From: Deltaproteobacteria bacterium
GTDB taxonomy: Bacteria > Desulfobacterota > Binatia > UBA12015
Direction of reading: 5' to 3'
NCBI GenBank assembly: GCA_029262355.1
Contig: JAJCZO010000336.1
Coordinates: 1 to 64,000, forward strand
Length of the DNA: 64,000 nt
The position numbers and the translations under genes were made by a program. The first letter of the stretch is position 1; each line of letters opens with the position of its first letter. Positions 1-9,392 of the stretch are shown piece after piece. The notes beneath the pieces are model-generated. The model had not been told where the DNA came from. It saw nothing but the letters and a program-made list of their open reading frames with translations, and did no database searches.

Positions 1-2
1 AC

Positions 3-1514
3 ACGCACTACGATGGCCAGGTCACGTGGGACCCCATGATGACGCCGTCGAGCTGGCACGGTGTCACCACCGTCGTAATGGGCAACTGCGGCGTGGGTTT
101 CGCGCCCGTTCGTCCGGGGCAACAGGGCTTCCTCATCGAGCTGATGGAAGGCGTGGAAGACATCCCGGGGACTGCGCTGCACGAAGGCATCGACTGGCAG
201 TGGGAGTCGTTCCCTGAGTACCTCGACGCGCTCGACAAGATGCCGCGTGTGCTCGACGTGGCGGCGCAGGTTCCGCACTGCTCGATCCGCGCGTACGTGC
301 TCGGCGAGCGGGCGCACGATCTCGAGGTGACCGACGACGAGATCTCGCAGATGGCCGACCTCACGCACGAGGCGCTCCTTGCCGGCGCCTTCGGATTCAC
401 CACGTCCCGGACCATTCTCCATCGCTCGGTGCACGGCCTCGTCCCGGGCACGTATTCGAAGCCGGAAGAGATGCTCGCGCTGGGACACGCGCTGGGCAAG
501 GCCGGCCACGGAGTCTTCGAGATGGTCTCGGATTCGATGGGCGGCGGCGCCGACGAAGAGTGGATCCGGAAGTTCTGCAGAGACACGGGTCGACCGATCA
601 CGTTCGCGCTTGCACAGTCTCCGGCCAACCCGACGGGCTACCGCGCGACCCTTGATCGCGCCACCGAGATGATGAGCGCGGGCGAGCGCATCGTTCCTCA
701 GGTGCCCTGTCGTCCAACCGGTATGCTCTACGGCCTGCAGTCTTCGTTCCATCCGCTGATCGCACATCCGACCTACATCGAGCTGTCCGCGCTCCCCCTC
801 GACGAGCGCGTACGAAAGCTCCGCAACCCCGACGTACGCGCCAAACTTCTCTCGGAGAAGACGCTGATTCAGGACCCGGTCGCGTTGGGACTGCTCTCCA
901 ACTGGTCCCAGATCTTCCCGCTCGGCAATCCCCCCAACTACGAGCCCCCCGCCGAGACGAGCGTCGCAGCGGTGGCGGAGCGCGAAGGCCGCTCGCACGA
1001 GGAGATCATCCTCGATTGGATGCTCGAGAACGACGGCAAGCAACTGCTCTTTGCGCCGCTGCTGAACTACGTCGACTGCGACTTCGAGGCACTACGCGAG
1101 ATGATGCTGCATCCCAGGAGCGTCATCGGCCTGTCCGACGGCGGCGCCCACTGTGGGCTCATCTGCGATGCCAGCATGCCGACATTCTTGCTGACGCATT
1201 GGGTTCGCGACCGGACGCGGGGGCCACGCATTCCACTCGAGCAGGCGATCCGGCTTCAGACGGGCAATACGGCCTCCGTATACGGCCTGAACGACCGTGG
1301 CACTCTGACCCCGGGAAAGAAGGCCGACGTGAACGTCATCGATCTCGACGCCCTGCACCTCCACGCCCCCGAGATGGTTTTCGACCTACCGGCGGCGGGA
1401 CGGCGCTTGATCCAGCACGCCGACGGCTACCGGGCCACTGTGGTGGCCGGCCAGGTCACCTTCGAGGACGGGCAGGCCACAGGCGCGCTTCCCGGAAAGC
1501 TTCTGCGCGCCTAA
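3..1514 (+). CDS. N-acyl-D-amino-acid deacylase / amidohydrolase family protein (5' truncated by window edge)
   Basis: Frame 3 is open from the window start: THYDGQVTWDPMMTPSSWHGVTTVVMGNCGVGFAP; C-terminal GGAHCGLICDASMPTF and GTLTPGKKADVNVID typical of the family. Confidence 0.9.
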   Translation, partial: THYDGQVTWDPMMTPSSWHGVTTVVMGNCGVGFAPVRPGQQGFLIELMEGVEDIPGTALHEGIDWQWESFPEYLDALDKMPRVLDVAAQVPHCSIRAYVLGERAHDLEVTDDEISQMADLTHEALLAGAFGFTTSRTILHRSVHGLVPGTYSKPEEMLALGHALGKAGHGVFEMVSDSMGGGADEEWIRKFCRDTGRPITFALAQSPANPTGYRATLDRATEMMSAGERIVPQVPCRPTGMLYGLQSSFHPLIAHPTYIELSALPLDERVRKLRNPDVRAKLLSEKTLIQDPVALGLLSNWSQIFPLGNPPNYEPPAETSVAAVAEREGRSHEEIILDWMLENDGKQLLFAPLLNYVDCDFEALREMMLHPRSVIGLSDGGAHCGLICDASMPTFLLTHWVRDRTRGPRIPLEQAIRLQTGNTASVYGLNDRGTLTPGKKADVNVIDLDALHLHAPEMVFDLPAAGRRLIQHADGYRATVVAGQVTFEDGQATGALPGKLLRA

Positions 1515-1683
1515 CGAGCCGCAACGCACGATCGGCGCCAGAGATCCAGTGACGCCGCCGCTCCGTACCGGACGTGACGACCATCCGCGTGCGCGAGTGT
1601 TTCCTTGCTCTCGCTTCCCAGGATAGAAGGTTGCCGATTGCGTTCGGGCATACGGTTCTGTTCGGACAGGGGACACACCAGGC

Positions 1684-2271
1684 GTGTCTCCCGGTTATGT
1701 CATGGCTCCAGATTCCGACGACGGCGCGCTGGTTGCGCAGGTAGCTGCGGGTGACCCGCAAGCACTTCGGTCACTCTACGACCGCTGCAGTCAGCGTGCG
1801 TTCAGCGTTGCCATCGGCGTGCTGACGAATCGGGGAGAGGCCGAAGACGTGGTCCAGGAGACGTTCCTACAGGTGTGGCGGCAGGCGAGGCGCTTCGACG
1901 CCCGACGAGGCGGGGCGATGGCGTGGATCGTCACGATCGCGCGGTCGCGCGCGATCGACCGACTTCGCGCACGTAGCGCCGCCGACCGAGCGACTGCCTC
2001 TGTCCGCCAGGAGCCCCCGGCTCAACACGTGCCTTCCCCGAGCGAAGCGGCCGAACATGCAGAACTTCGTCGCCACGTGGCCGATGCCCTGGCCGAGCTC
2101 CCGACGGAGCAGCGCCGGGCGCTCGAGCTGGCCTACTTTCGAGGCCTCTCGCAGGCGGAGATCGCGACCGAGCTCGGCGACCCTCTGGGCACCGTGAAAA
2201 CGCGCGTTCGCCTGGGGCTGGGCAAGCTCGCCGCCCTGCTAGCGCCGTCGGGTGCGGGAGGCCTCTCGTGA
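1684..2271 (+). CDS. ECF RNA polymerase sigma factor (SigK-like); start may be 1702
   Basis: Region 2 EDVVQETFLQVWRQARRFD and region 4 LPTEQRRALELAYFRGLSQAEIATELGDPLGTVKTRVRLG. Confidence 0.93.
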   Translation: MSPGYVMAPDSDDGALVAQVAAGDPQALRSLYDRCSQRAFSVAIGVLTNRGEAEDVVQETFLQVWRQARRFDARRGGAMAWIVTIARSRAIDRLRARSAADRATASVRQEPPAQHVPSPSEAAEHAELRRHVADALAELPTEQRRALELAYFRGLSQAEIATELGDPLGTVKTRVRLGLGKLAALLAPSGAGGLS

Positions 2272-3230
2272 ACTGCTCCGAGTTCAAAGAGAACGTGGCC
2301 GCCTTCGCACTCGACGCACTGGCCGACGACGAGCGTCGTGCGTGCGAGGCTCATCTCTCCCAGCCGGGTCCGCACGCGGGCTGCGAAGACGAGCTGCGTC
2401 GCGCATACGAAGCGACCGCCCTCATCGGTGCGGCGCTACCAGCCGACAGACCGAGCGAGCGCGTCTGGGCTGCGATCGAAAACGAAATGGGGTCCGGAGC
2501 GGCCAGCGATGGCCCAGCGACCGAACGCCCAGCGAGCCGGAGCAAAGGGTCGAACACGGAGCGCGCGGGCGGAGTCACCCGCGTCGAAGAAGCACGTGGC
2601 TCGCGCTGGCGCGAAGGTCTCGCATGGGGCCTTGCGATCGCGGCCACGGTCGCGGGCCTGGCATTGCTCAGCACCTGGCGCAGCGATCAGTTACGGATCA
2701 CCGACCTCGAGCGCCGACTCGCTGCCGCGGACGGTGCTCGCCTCTCGGCCGAAGAGCAGATCGCCTCGACCCGCCGTGACCTGGAAACACGGATCCGAGA
2801 TGTCGACGGCGAGTGGCAGACGTGTCTCGACGACCTCCAGAACGCCCGCGTCTCTCTCGACCAGCGCGACCGAGCGCTGCGACTCATGGGCGCGCCGGAG
2901 ACGCTCCTGATTCAGCTCGCGGCACAGGGCGACGTTCCCTACCGCGCGAGCGCACTGATGAACGGATCCGAGGGCGAGGCCATGGTGGTCTCGAGCGCTC
3001 TCGCACCCCAGGCGGGTAAGGACTACCAGCTGTGGTTGATCCGCGGCGACGAGAAGATCTCGGCCGGCCTGCTCGCAACCGACGCCGAAGCCAGCGCGAC
3101 CCTCGCTCACATCGACCCCTCCCTCATGCGCGACGGAACGCCCGATGCGATCGCGGTCACCGTCGAGCCGGCCGGCGGCATGCCTCAGCCAACCGGCCCG
3201 ATCGTACTGCTGGGAAAAATCGGAATCTGA
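2268..3230 (+). CDS. Anti-sigma factor, RskA/anti-sigma-K type, single TM
   Basis: GTGA overlap with the sigma gene; zinc-finger-like N terminus, TM GLAWGLAIAATVAGLALLSTW, C-terminal KDYQLWLIRGDEKISAGLL...AVTVEPAGGMPQPTGPIVLLGKI. Confidence 0.9.
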   Translation: MNCSEFKENVAAFALDALADDERRACEAHLSQPGPHAGCEDELRRAYEATALIGAALPADRPSERVWAAIENEMGSGAASDGPATERPASRSKGSNTERAGGVTRVEEARGSRWREGLAWGLAIAATVAGLALLSTWRSDQLRITDLERRLAAADGARLSAEEQIASTRRDLETRIRDVDGEWQTCLDDLQNARVSLDQRDRALRLMGAPETLLIQLAAQGDVPYRASALMNGSEGEAMVVSSALAPQAGKDYQLWLIRGDEKISAGLLATDAEASATLAHIDPSLMRDGTPDAIAVTVEPAGGMPQPTGPIVLLGKIGI

Positions 3231-3257
3231 TCTCACCCGCAACGGGAGGACCCCGCC

Positions 3258-4373
3258 ATGATCGAGAGCCTGAGCCGCACCGCTCTGCACGAACTGATCG
3301 ATGCGTTGAAAGAGATCGACGAGCGATTCCTCGGTGAGGAGTGGATGATGGGCTCGGCCGAGGACGTCGCCGAAGGTGTGCGTGCCGTGGCCCATCTCCT
3401 TCAAGGCGGTCTCGTCTCTTGGTTCGAAGAGGATCCCGCGCACCCCAGCTTTCGGCGCATCGTCACGCCAACGAGAAAGTTCACCGGCGACAACGCCGAC
3501 GCCGTCTACTATGAGTCGGCGATTCGGCCCGGCCTTCGCTACCGCGTCCGAGGCAACATGTCCGGGGCGGTGTACGTCTCGATTACGATCGAGGGCGGCA
3601 ACAGCGACGGCTCCTTCGGCGGGCAAACCTGCGGCGTCATCAACGATACGCAGTTCGACGTCGCGGCCGACGGCTCCTTCGAGATGCATCTGGGCGGCGA
3701 GGCACGCGATCGAAACTGGCTACCGCTGCCCGCCGAAGCCTACCGGCTCACGACGCGGCATTACTTCGAGGAGGAGGGCTGTCGCGCCGCGATGACCATC
3801 CCCGGAGTCGCGCTCTCGATCGAGGTGCTCGACGATGTGCCCCCGCCCAAGCCCTACGACGACGAATCCGTAGCGCAGGGCCTGCGCAAGGTTCGCAACC
3901 TCGTCCACTCACGCACTCTCGGGATGGGAGCTCCGAGCACGCGCGACCAACCACCGTTCGTCTCGACCACGCCCAACCAGTTCGTGAAGCCGATCAAACC
4001 GGGCGAGTTCGCACTCGCCGCGGCCGACGCCGCCTACTCCCAGACGATGTGCTTCCTGCAACCCACCGAAGCGTTGGTCATCACCGGCCGGTGGCCCGAA
4101 TGCCGGTGCGCGAACGTCTCGCTGTGGAACCGGCACATGCAGACCCTCGACTACGCAAACCGCCAGGTATCGCTGAACCGAAAACAGACCACGCTCGAAT
4201 CCGACGGCACCTTCCGGATCGTGATCGCGCACCAAGACCCCGGGGTCTCCAACTGGATCGACACCGAAGGGCGCGCATTCAGCATGGTTTTCTGGCGCTT
4301 CATGTTGCCCGAGGGAGACATCGAAACACCGCAAGCGGAGGTCGTGCCACTCTCGGCGGTCCGCCGCGCCTGA
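3258..4373 (+). CDS. DUF1214-like conserved protein
   Basis: Full-length ORF, RBS-like gggagg upstream; RGNMSGAVYVSITIEGG and C-terminal WIDTEGRAFSMVFWRFMLPEGD pattern. Confidence 0.75.
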   Translation: MIESLSRTALHELIDALKEIDERFLGEEWMMGSAEDVAEGVRAVAHLLQGGLVSWFEEDPAHPSFRRIVTPTRKFTGDNADAVYYESAIRPGLRYRVRGNMSGAVYVSITIEGGNSDGSFGGQTCGVINDTQFDVAADGSFEMHLGGEARDRNWLPLPAEAYRLTTRHYFEEEGCRAAMTIPGVALSIEVLDDVPPPKPYDDESVAQGLRKVRNLVHSRTLGMGAPSTRDQPPFVSTTPNQFVKPIKPGEFALAAADAAYSQTMCFLQPTEALVITGRWPECRCANVSLWNRHMQTLDYANRQVSLNRKQTTLESDGTFRIVIAHQDPGVSNWIDTEGRAFSMVFWRFMLPEGDIETPQAEVVPLSAVRRA

Positions 4374-4432
4374 CACGAGAGGATCGGAAACCCGCCGGAG
4401 CCGTCTCCACTCCGGAGCTTTTCAACAGCCTG

Positions 4433-5851
4433 CTAGAGCTGAACGCCGGGGTTCATGATGCCATTGGGATCGAGCGCCTTCTTCACACTTCTCAGAACTT
4501 CGACCCCTGCGTCACCCAGCTCGCGCGGGAGGAAGTCGCGCCGAATGCGTCCAATGCCGTGGTGGTGGGCAATGCTGCCACCACACGCGATCGTGGCTTC
4601 CATCGCGGCGGCCCACGCGGCAGAGTAGAGCCGCTCCTGGTCCTTCTCTTCCTTCGAGGAACCGACGAAGGTGAAGTAGATGTTCACCCCGGTCGTATAG
4701 CCGTGTGAGGTGTGGCCACTTGCGACGAGAACTCCCGGCACAGACGCGATCGCCTCGGTGACCTTGCCGTAGAGCGCGCCAACCCGGTCCCACGTCGCCG
4801 AGACCTCGATGGTATCTACGACCAGGCCGTTGCCCAAAAGATCGTCCCACGACGGCACGTGATTGCGCTGGCCAAGCCAATGCTGAAGGGGCGCGTCGCC
4901 CAGGTCTTCGCCGCCGCGGCTCACGCAGGCGTGTCGTGCAGCGGCCAGCTCGAGGTCCAGCGCACCATGCATCACCTCGGAACCTTGGTTCATCACGAGC
5001 AGCAGGGGCTCACGCTCCGGGAACCAATCGTTGAAGTTCCGCTGCGCCTCCAAGCCATCGTACAGCCTCAGCACTGCCGGACGCCACCCAGTTTGGAGAA
5101 GCTCCCGCGTGATCTCCAGCCCGTCGTCCCAGGACTTCAAACGAGCCGCGAAGCCGGCTTTGAAGGCCGGCTTTGGCGACAGCTTCAGACCGATCTCCGT
5201 AACGATACCGAGTGTTCCCTCCGAGCCGAGGATGATCTCGCGCAGATCCGGCCCGGTTGCCGCCCGCGGAGCCGGGAACGTGTTCACGACCCGGCCACCC
5301 GGAAGAACGACCTCAAGCGCGAGCACGAGGTCCTCGATGTTGCCGTAGCGCGTAGACAGCTGCCCCGATGCCCGCGTGGCAATCCAACCACCTACCGTCG
5401 ATACGGCTATCGATTGCGGGAAGTGCCCGAGCGTGAACCCGCGCTCGTCGAGCAACCGCTCGCATTCCGCACCATTCAGACCCGCCTGGACCCGTGCCGT
5501 GCCTGCCTCGGCGTTCAGATCGAGCAAGGCCGACATGCGTGAGACATCGACGACCAACGCTTCGCCGCCCGGGCGAACGGCGCCGCACACCCCCGACCCC
5601 AGACCGTAGGGGACGATCGCCGTCCGCTGCGCGTCGGCAATCTCGAGGATCTTCGAGACCTCCGCGGTAGATTCTGGGAAGACCACTGCCGGAGGCGGCT
5701 CCGTCGGATTGCCTGCCACATCGTGTATGGCCTCGAACGCCCAGTAGTCGTGGGCGTGCGCGCGGCGTGTCTCGGCGTCACGCCGGACGCGACCGCTGGG
5801 CAACTGCTCCTCGAGGAGCTCGATCGTTCTCATTGGGATCCCTCTCTCCAT
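4433..5851 (-). CDS. FAD-binding oxidase of the alkyldihydroxyacetonephosphate synthase (AGPS) type
   Basis: PxxVVFPEST, IVPYGLGSGVCG, STVGGWIATRASGQLSTRYGNIEDLVL, C-terminal GGSIAHHHGIGRIRRDFL like the AGPS HHH motif. Confidence 0.88.
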   Translation of the reverse strand: MERGIPMRTIELLEEQLPSGRVRRDAETRRAHAHDYWAFEAIHDVAGNPTEPPPAVVFPESTAEVSKILEIADAQRTAIVPYGLGSGVCGAVRPGGEALVVDVSRMSALLDLNAEAGTARVQAGLNGAECERLLDERGFTLGHFPQSIAVSTVGGWIATRASGQLSTRYGNIEDLVLALEVVLPGGRVVNTFPAPRAATGPDLREIILGSEGTLGIVTEIGLKLSPKPAFKAGFAARLKSWDDGLEITRELLQTGWRPAVLRLYDGLEAQRNFNDWFPEREPLLLVMNQGSEVMHGALDLELAAARHACVSRGGEDLGDAPLQHWLGQRNHVPSWDDLLGNGLVVDTIEVSATWDRVGALYGKVTEAIASVPGVLVASGHTSHGYTTGVNIYFTFVGSSKEEKDQERLYSAAWAAAMEATIACGGSIAHHHGIGRIRRDFLPRELGDAGVEVLRSVKKALDPNGIMNPGVQL

Positions 5852-7302
5852 GCGACATCCTCGGCGATGCGCGCGCGGTAGTCCGCGATCTCGCGGTCAC
5901 GCCGCTGGTCGTTCCAGCCAGCACGCGAGCCAACCGCGTCGGCGACAGACTCCACGTGCGAGAGCCCGTTGTCCGCGGCGAACAGGTTCGCGCGTATTCG
6001 GCGCTCGAGAACATCGGGGACCGACAGGGCGCACTCCTCTTCGAGTGCGACTTTCACGTCGTCCTCGCCGAGAGTCGTCCGCGCCATCGCGACGGGCTCA
6101 CCGTCCTCCACGAGGGGGATATCCGCGGTTCGACACGGGTCCGCAGTCCGATCGAGGCGCTCCAGGACCTGGTCGACGACACGCTCTGCCATTTGGCGAT
6201 AGGTCGTCAGCTTGCCTCCGCCGATCGAAACGAGACCGTTGGGCTCGATCAGGATCTCGTGGCGTCGCGAGATCTCCGACGGCGATTTCCCCTCCTGCGC
6301 GACCAGCGGACGGACCCCCGCCCACGCCCCCCGAACATCGTCGTCGCCAATGCGCGCCTCAGGCCAGTTCGTATTGACCGCGGCGAGAAGATAGTCGACG
6401 TCCTCGCGCGTGATGGTCGGTCGTTCCTCCGGCTTCCGGTAGAACGTATCGGTCGTCCCGATCCAGACAACGTCACCGTGCGGGACGACGAACGCCATCC
6501 GCCGATCTGCCGCGGTGGCGACGACGATGTCGTCGACCGGCAGACGCTCCCGGGGAATCACGAGATGGATGCCCTTCGTGAGTTGAATGCGGGGCTTCGC
6601 ACCGCCGCTGAGATTTCGGACTTCGTCCACCCATGGCCCGGCCGCGTTCACGACGACCGTCGCTTCGATCCGTAGCTCCTTGCCCGACAACTCGTCGCGC
6701 ACACCCACCCGCAGGCCTGTCGTCGACGAACTGCCGCCGTTCCCCGAGCTGGCGCGCCCGATCTCTTCGATGCTCACCGCCGGTGCATAGTTGGCCAAGA
6801 GTGCGCCGTGCCGCTTTGCCGACTTGAGCGTCTCCAACGTGAGCCTCGCGTCGTCCGTGATGTACTCGGTGTAGACTGCGGCGCCCTGCAGGCGTTCTGT
6901 CTCGAGGCCCGCGATATGCGAGACCAGCTCCTCGGTCCTCCAGATCTCGTGGCGATCCTCAGCCTCGACCTTGGCCATCTTCTCGAAGCTCCACATCCCG
7001 GCGCGAAGCTTCAAAAGGCCCGCCGTGGTGCGACCACGAACCGGCACGACCATCCGCGCGCTCAGGGCCAGATGCGGCGCGATTTCCGTTAGGCAGCGAC
7101 GCTCCCGGGCCGCCTCCATGACCAGTGGAATGTCGCCCTGTGCAAGATAACGAAGCCCGCCGTGGATCAGCTTCGATGAGCGACTGGAGGTACCCGAAGC
7201 GAAGTCACCACGCTCCACGAGGCCGACGCGCAGGCCACGCATCACGGCGTCGCGCACGATCCCGGCTCCGGTGATGCCGCCACCGATCACGAGCACATCC
7301 AC
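5830..7302 (-). CDS. glpD: Glycerol-3-phosphate dehydrogenase (FAD)
   Basis: VLVIGGGITGAGIVRDAVMRGLRVGLVERGDFASGTSSRSSKLIHGGLRYL; overlaps downstream AGPS-like gene by 22 bp. Confidence 0.92.
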   Translation of the reverse strand: MDVLVIGGGITGAGIVRDAVMRGLRVGLVERGDFASGTSSRSSKLIHGGLRYLAQGDIPLVMEAARERRCLTEIAPHLALSARMVVPVRGRTTAGLLKLRAGMWSFEKMAKVEAEDRHEIWRTEELVSHIAGLETERLQGAAVYTEYITDDARLTLETLKSAKRHGALLANYAPAVSIEEIGRASSGNGGSSSTTGLRVGVRDELSGKELRIEATVVVNAAGPWVDEVRNLSGGAKPRIQLTKGIHLVIPRERLPVDDIVVATAADRRMAFVVPHGDVVWIGTTDTFYRKPEERPTITREDVDYLLAAVNTNWPEARIGDDDVRGAWAGVRPLVAQEGKSPSEISRRHEILIEPNGLVSIGGGKLTTYRQMAERVVDQVLERLDRTADPCRTADIPLVEDGEPVAMARTTLGEDDVKVALEEECALSVPDVLERRIRANLFAADNGLSHVESVADAVGSRAGWNDQRRDREIADYRARIAEDVAWREGSQ

Positions 7303-7355
7303 CGCCGCCCTGCCGAGCTCCGCGAGGTCGTTTTCCCTGGTTTCGATCGAGAAGC

Positions 7356-7751
7356 TCAGTAGCCCATCTCTCCCAGACGCGCGTCGTCGAAGCCAAAGAA
7401 ATGGCCGACCTCATGTACGACGGTGCGTCGGATCTCACGGCGAAGGTGATACTCGTCCGTGAAGTCCTCAGACAACGGGAGATAGTAGATCACGATACGG
7501 TCGGGCAAGGCAGCATGAAGACTGTCCCGCTCGTTGATCGGAGTTCCCTCGTAAAGTCCGTAGAGCGAGTCGAGCTCAGGATCGAGACCGAGATCGAGCA
7601 GGGTCTCTTCATCTGGCTCCTCCTCTACGACGACAGCAACGTTCTCGAGGTGTCGGGCAAGCTCGGGAGGAATCGTATCCAAAGCCTCTGCGACGATCTC
7701 TTGGAAGCGACTGCGCGGAACCCACGGCTCTGGATGGGGAGGGCGCGCCAT
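7356..7751 (-). CDS. Zincin-like metallopeptidase family protein (MMP1-like)
   Basis: Short acidic protein ending HEVGHFFGFDDARLGEMGY. Confidence 0.88.
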   Translation of the reverse strand: MARPPHPEPWVPRSRFQEIVAEALDTIPPELARHLENVAVVVEEEPDEETLLDLGLDPELDSLYGLYEGTPINERDSLHAALPDRIVIYYLPLSEDFTDEYHLRREIRRTVVHEVGHFFGFDDARLGEMGY

Positions 7752-8081
7752 GGCGCAGCCTTAGCACAAACCGGCGATATCTCGCCGAAACCCGCTACTG
7801 GCTATGCGCCATGGGGGGTCGCGACGCACGCCATTTCGAACCCGCCGTGGCACCGGAGTTGCAGCTACGCACATTCGTTCCCGAGGCGGTTGAGGTGGAT
7901 GTGTTGTGGGGGACAGCTCGGGGAAATCGTCCGGACGGCGCGCAGGGAAGGTGCTGCAGCTGCGTGGCATAAACGGGTGTGGGGTTGAGGGGCGGGTGAT
8001 TCTCTGCCGCCGTCCCGGACGAAGCCTTGGGTGCTCGAGTCGGGCTTGCGCGCCTGACGGGCGTTCGCGAGAGTATCCGAC

Positions 8082-8549
8082 ATGTCGGAACGACCTTTTT
8101 CGATTCTCGGACTCCAGCAGATCGCCGTCGGGAGCACCGACAAGAATAATCTTCGCAAGCTCTGGATCGACATGCTCGGCCTGGACCTGCACGGCAACTT
8201 CCGCAGTGAAAAAGAAAACGTTGATGAAGACATTGCCGTCACCGGAAGCGGTGCCTTCAAGGTCGAAGTCGACCTCATGCAACCCATCGACCCAGACAAG
8301 CGCCCCAAGGTCCACGATCCAGCCCTGAACCACATCGGCCTGTGGGTCGACGATCTGGCGAAGGCCGTCGCGTGGCTCGAGGACGCCGGCGTGCGCTTTA
8401 CGCCCGGCGGCATCCGCAAAGGCGCGGCGGGGCACGACGTCTGCTTCATCCACCCCAAGGGGAACGAGCAGGCGCCGATCGGCGGGGAGGGCGTGCTGAT
8501 CGAACTCGTCCAGGCTCCGGCCGATGTCATCGCCGCCCACGCGGGCTGA
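8082..8549 (+). CDS. VOC (glyoxalase/bleomycin resistance) superfamily protein
   Basis: [26 protein letters not shown]...[24 protein letters not shown]...[10 protein letters not shown]. Confidence 0.88.
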   Translation: MSERPFSILGLQQIAVGSTDKNNLRKLWIDMLGLDLHGNFRSEKENVDEDIAVTGSGAFKVEVDLMQPIDPDKRPKVHDPALNHIGLWVDDLAKAVAWLEDAGVRFTPGGIRKGAAGHDVCFIHPKGNEQAPIGGEGVLIELVQAPADVIAAHAG

Positions 8550-8613
8550 TCGCGCCTGGCGCGGCAGGGTCGCGCCACGGTTGAAAAGCCCGGCCGCAAA
8601 GCCTTGATTGCTC

Positions 8614-8637
8614 AGGCGAGCCCAAGCAGGCTCGCCT
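8614..8637. promoter_or_regulatory. Hairpin immediately upstream of ZIP transporter ATG
   Basis: aggcgagcc-caagca-ggctcgcct, 9-bp perfect stem ending 5 nt before ATG 8643. Confidence 0.5.
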
Positions 8638-8642
8638 AGACC

Positions 8643-9380
8643 ATGCAGGGGCTCCTCGTGACTGGGCTCGCAGGCGCGATCACTTTCGCCGGCGGGCTGA
8701 TCGCACTTCGCACCCAGGTGCACCGCGGGGCGGTGTACGCCTTCTGCGCGGGTGCCCTGATCGGAACGGCGCTGCTCGCCCTCATCCCCGAAGCGCTCGA
8801 ACTCGCAGCGGGCGGAGGCCACGGCCCGCATTCCCTGCTGCTCTCGACGGTCGTGGGATTCTTCGTCTTCTACGTGCTGGAGAACCTCCCGCACCGGGAG
8901 GCCGCCCATCCCGACGTCCTGCACCATCACCACGGACACCCGACGGGCCTATGGGCTGCCGGCGGGCTGGCCGTGCATAGCTTCATCGACGGCATCGCGA
9001 TCGGTGAGGCCTTCGATGCCGATTCCGGCCTCGGATGGACGCTCGCTCTGGGCATCACGCTTCATAAGTTCGCCGACGGCGTAAGCGTGGCTGGCGTGAT
9101 GCAGGGCACCCAGCAGACCCACCGAGCAACCATCGGCATGCTTCTCTTCGCGGCGGTCGCTCCGCTCGCCGGCGCGCTCGCCGCGCCGCTGCTGGATATC
9201 TCGTCCGGCCTGCGGTTCCTGCTCCTGGGCTGGTTTGCTGGTGTCTTCCTATACCTGGGTGCCACGAGCCTACTGCCAGCCGCACACGAGGCGGGCGGCT
9301 CGCGCTGGCTCACAGGCTTCGCGATCAGTGGCGCCGCATTCGTCTACGTGTCGCAACTCCTGATCGGCCACATCGGCTGA
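8643..9380 (+). CDS. ZIP family metal transporter
   Basis: Multi-TM; His-rich loop HREAAHPDVLHHHHGH; HSFIDGIAIGEAF and LHKFADGVSVAGVM. Confidence 0.9.
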   Translation: MQGLLVTGLAGAITFAGGLIALRTQVHRGAVYAFCAGALIGTALLALIPEALELAAGGGHGPHSLLLSTVVGFFVFYVLENLPHREAAHPDVLHHHHGHPTGLWAAGGLAVHSFIDGIAIGEAFDADSGLGWTLALGITLHKFADGVSVAGVMQGTQQTHRATIGMLLFAAVAPLAGALAAPLLDISSGLRFLLLGWFAGVFLYLGATSLLPAAHEAGGSRWLTGFAISGAAFVYVSQLLIGHIG

Positions 9381-9392
9381 AGCCCTGTTGCG

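Noticed and set aside
1670-1694. Hairpin-like ggggacac...gtgtctccc at the sigma factor start
   Set aside because: Short and bulged; insufficient to call a regulatory element
2691-3689. Long minus-strand ORFs opposite clear genes (e.g. 2691-3689, 37577-39490, 39578-41515, 50935-52860, 54562-56439)
   Set aside because: Antisense shadow ORFs expected in high-GC DNA; no recognisable motifs while the opposite strand encodes clear families
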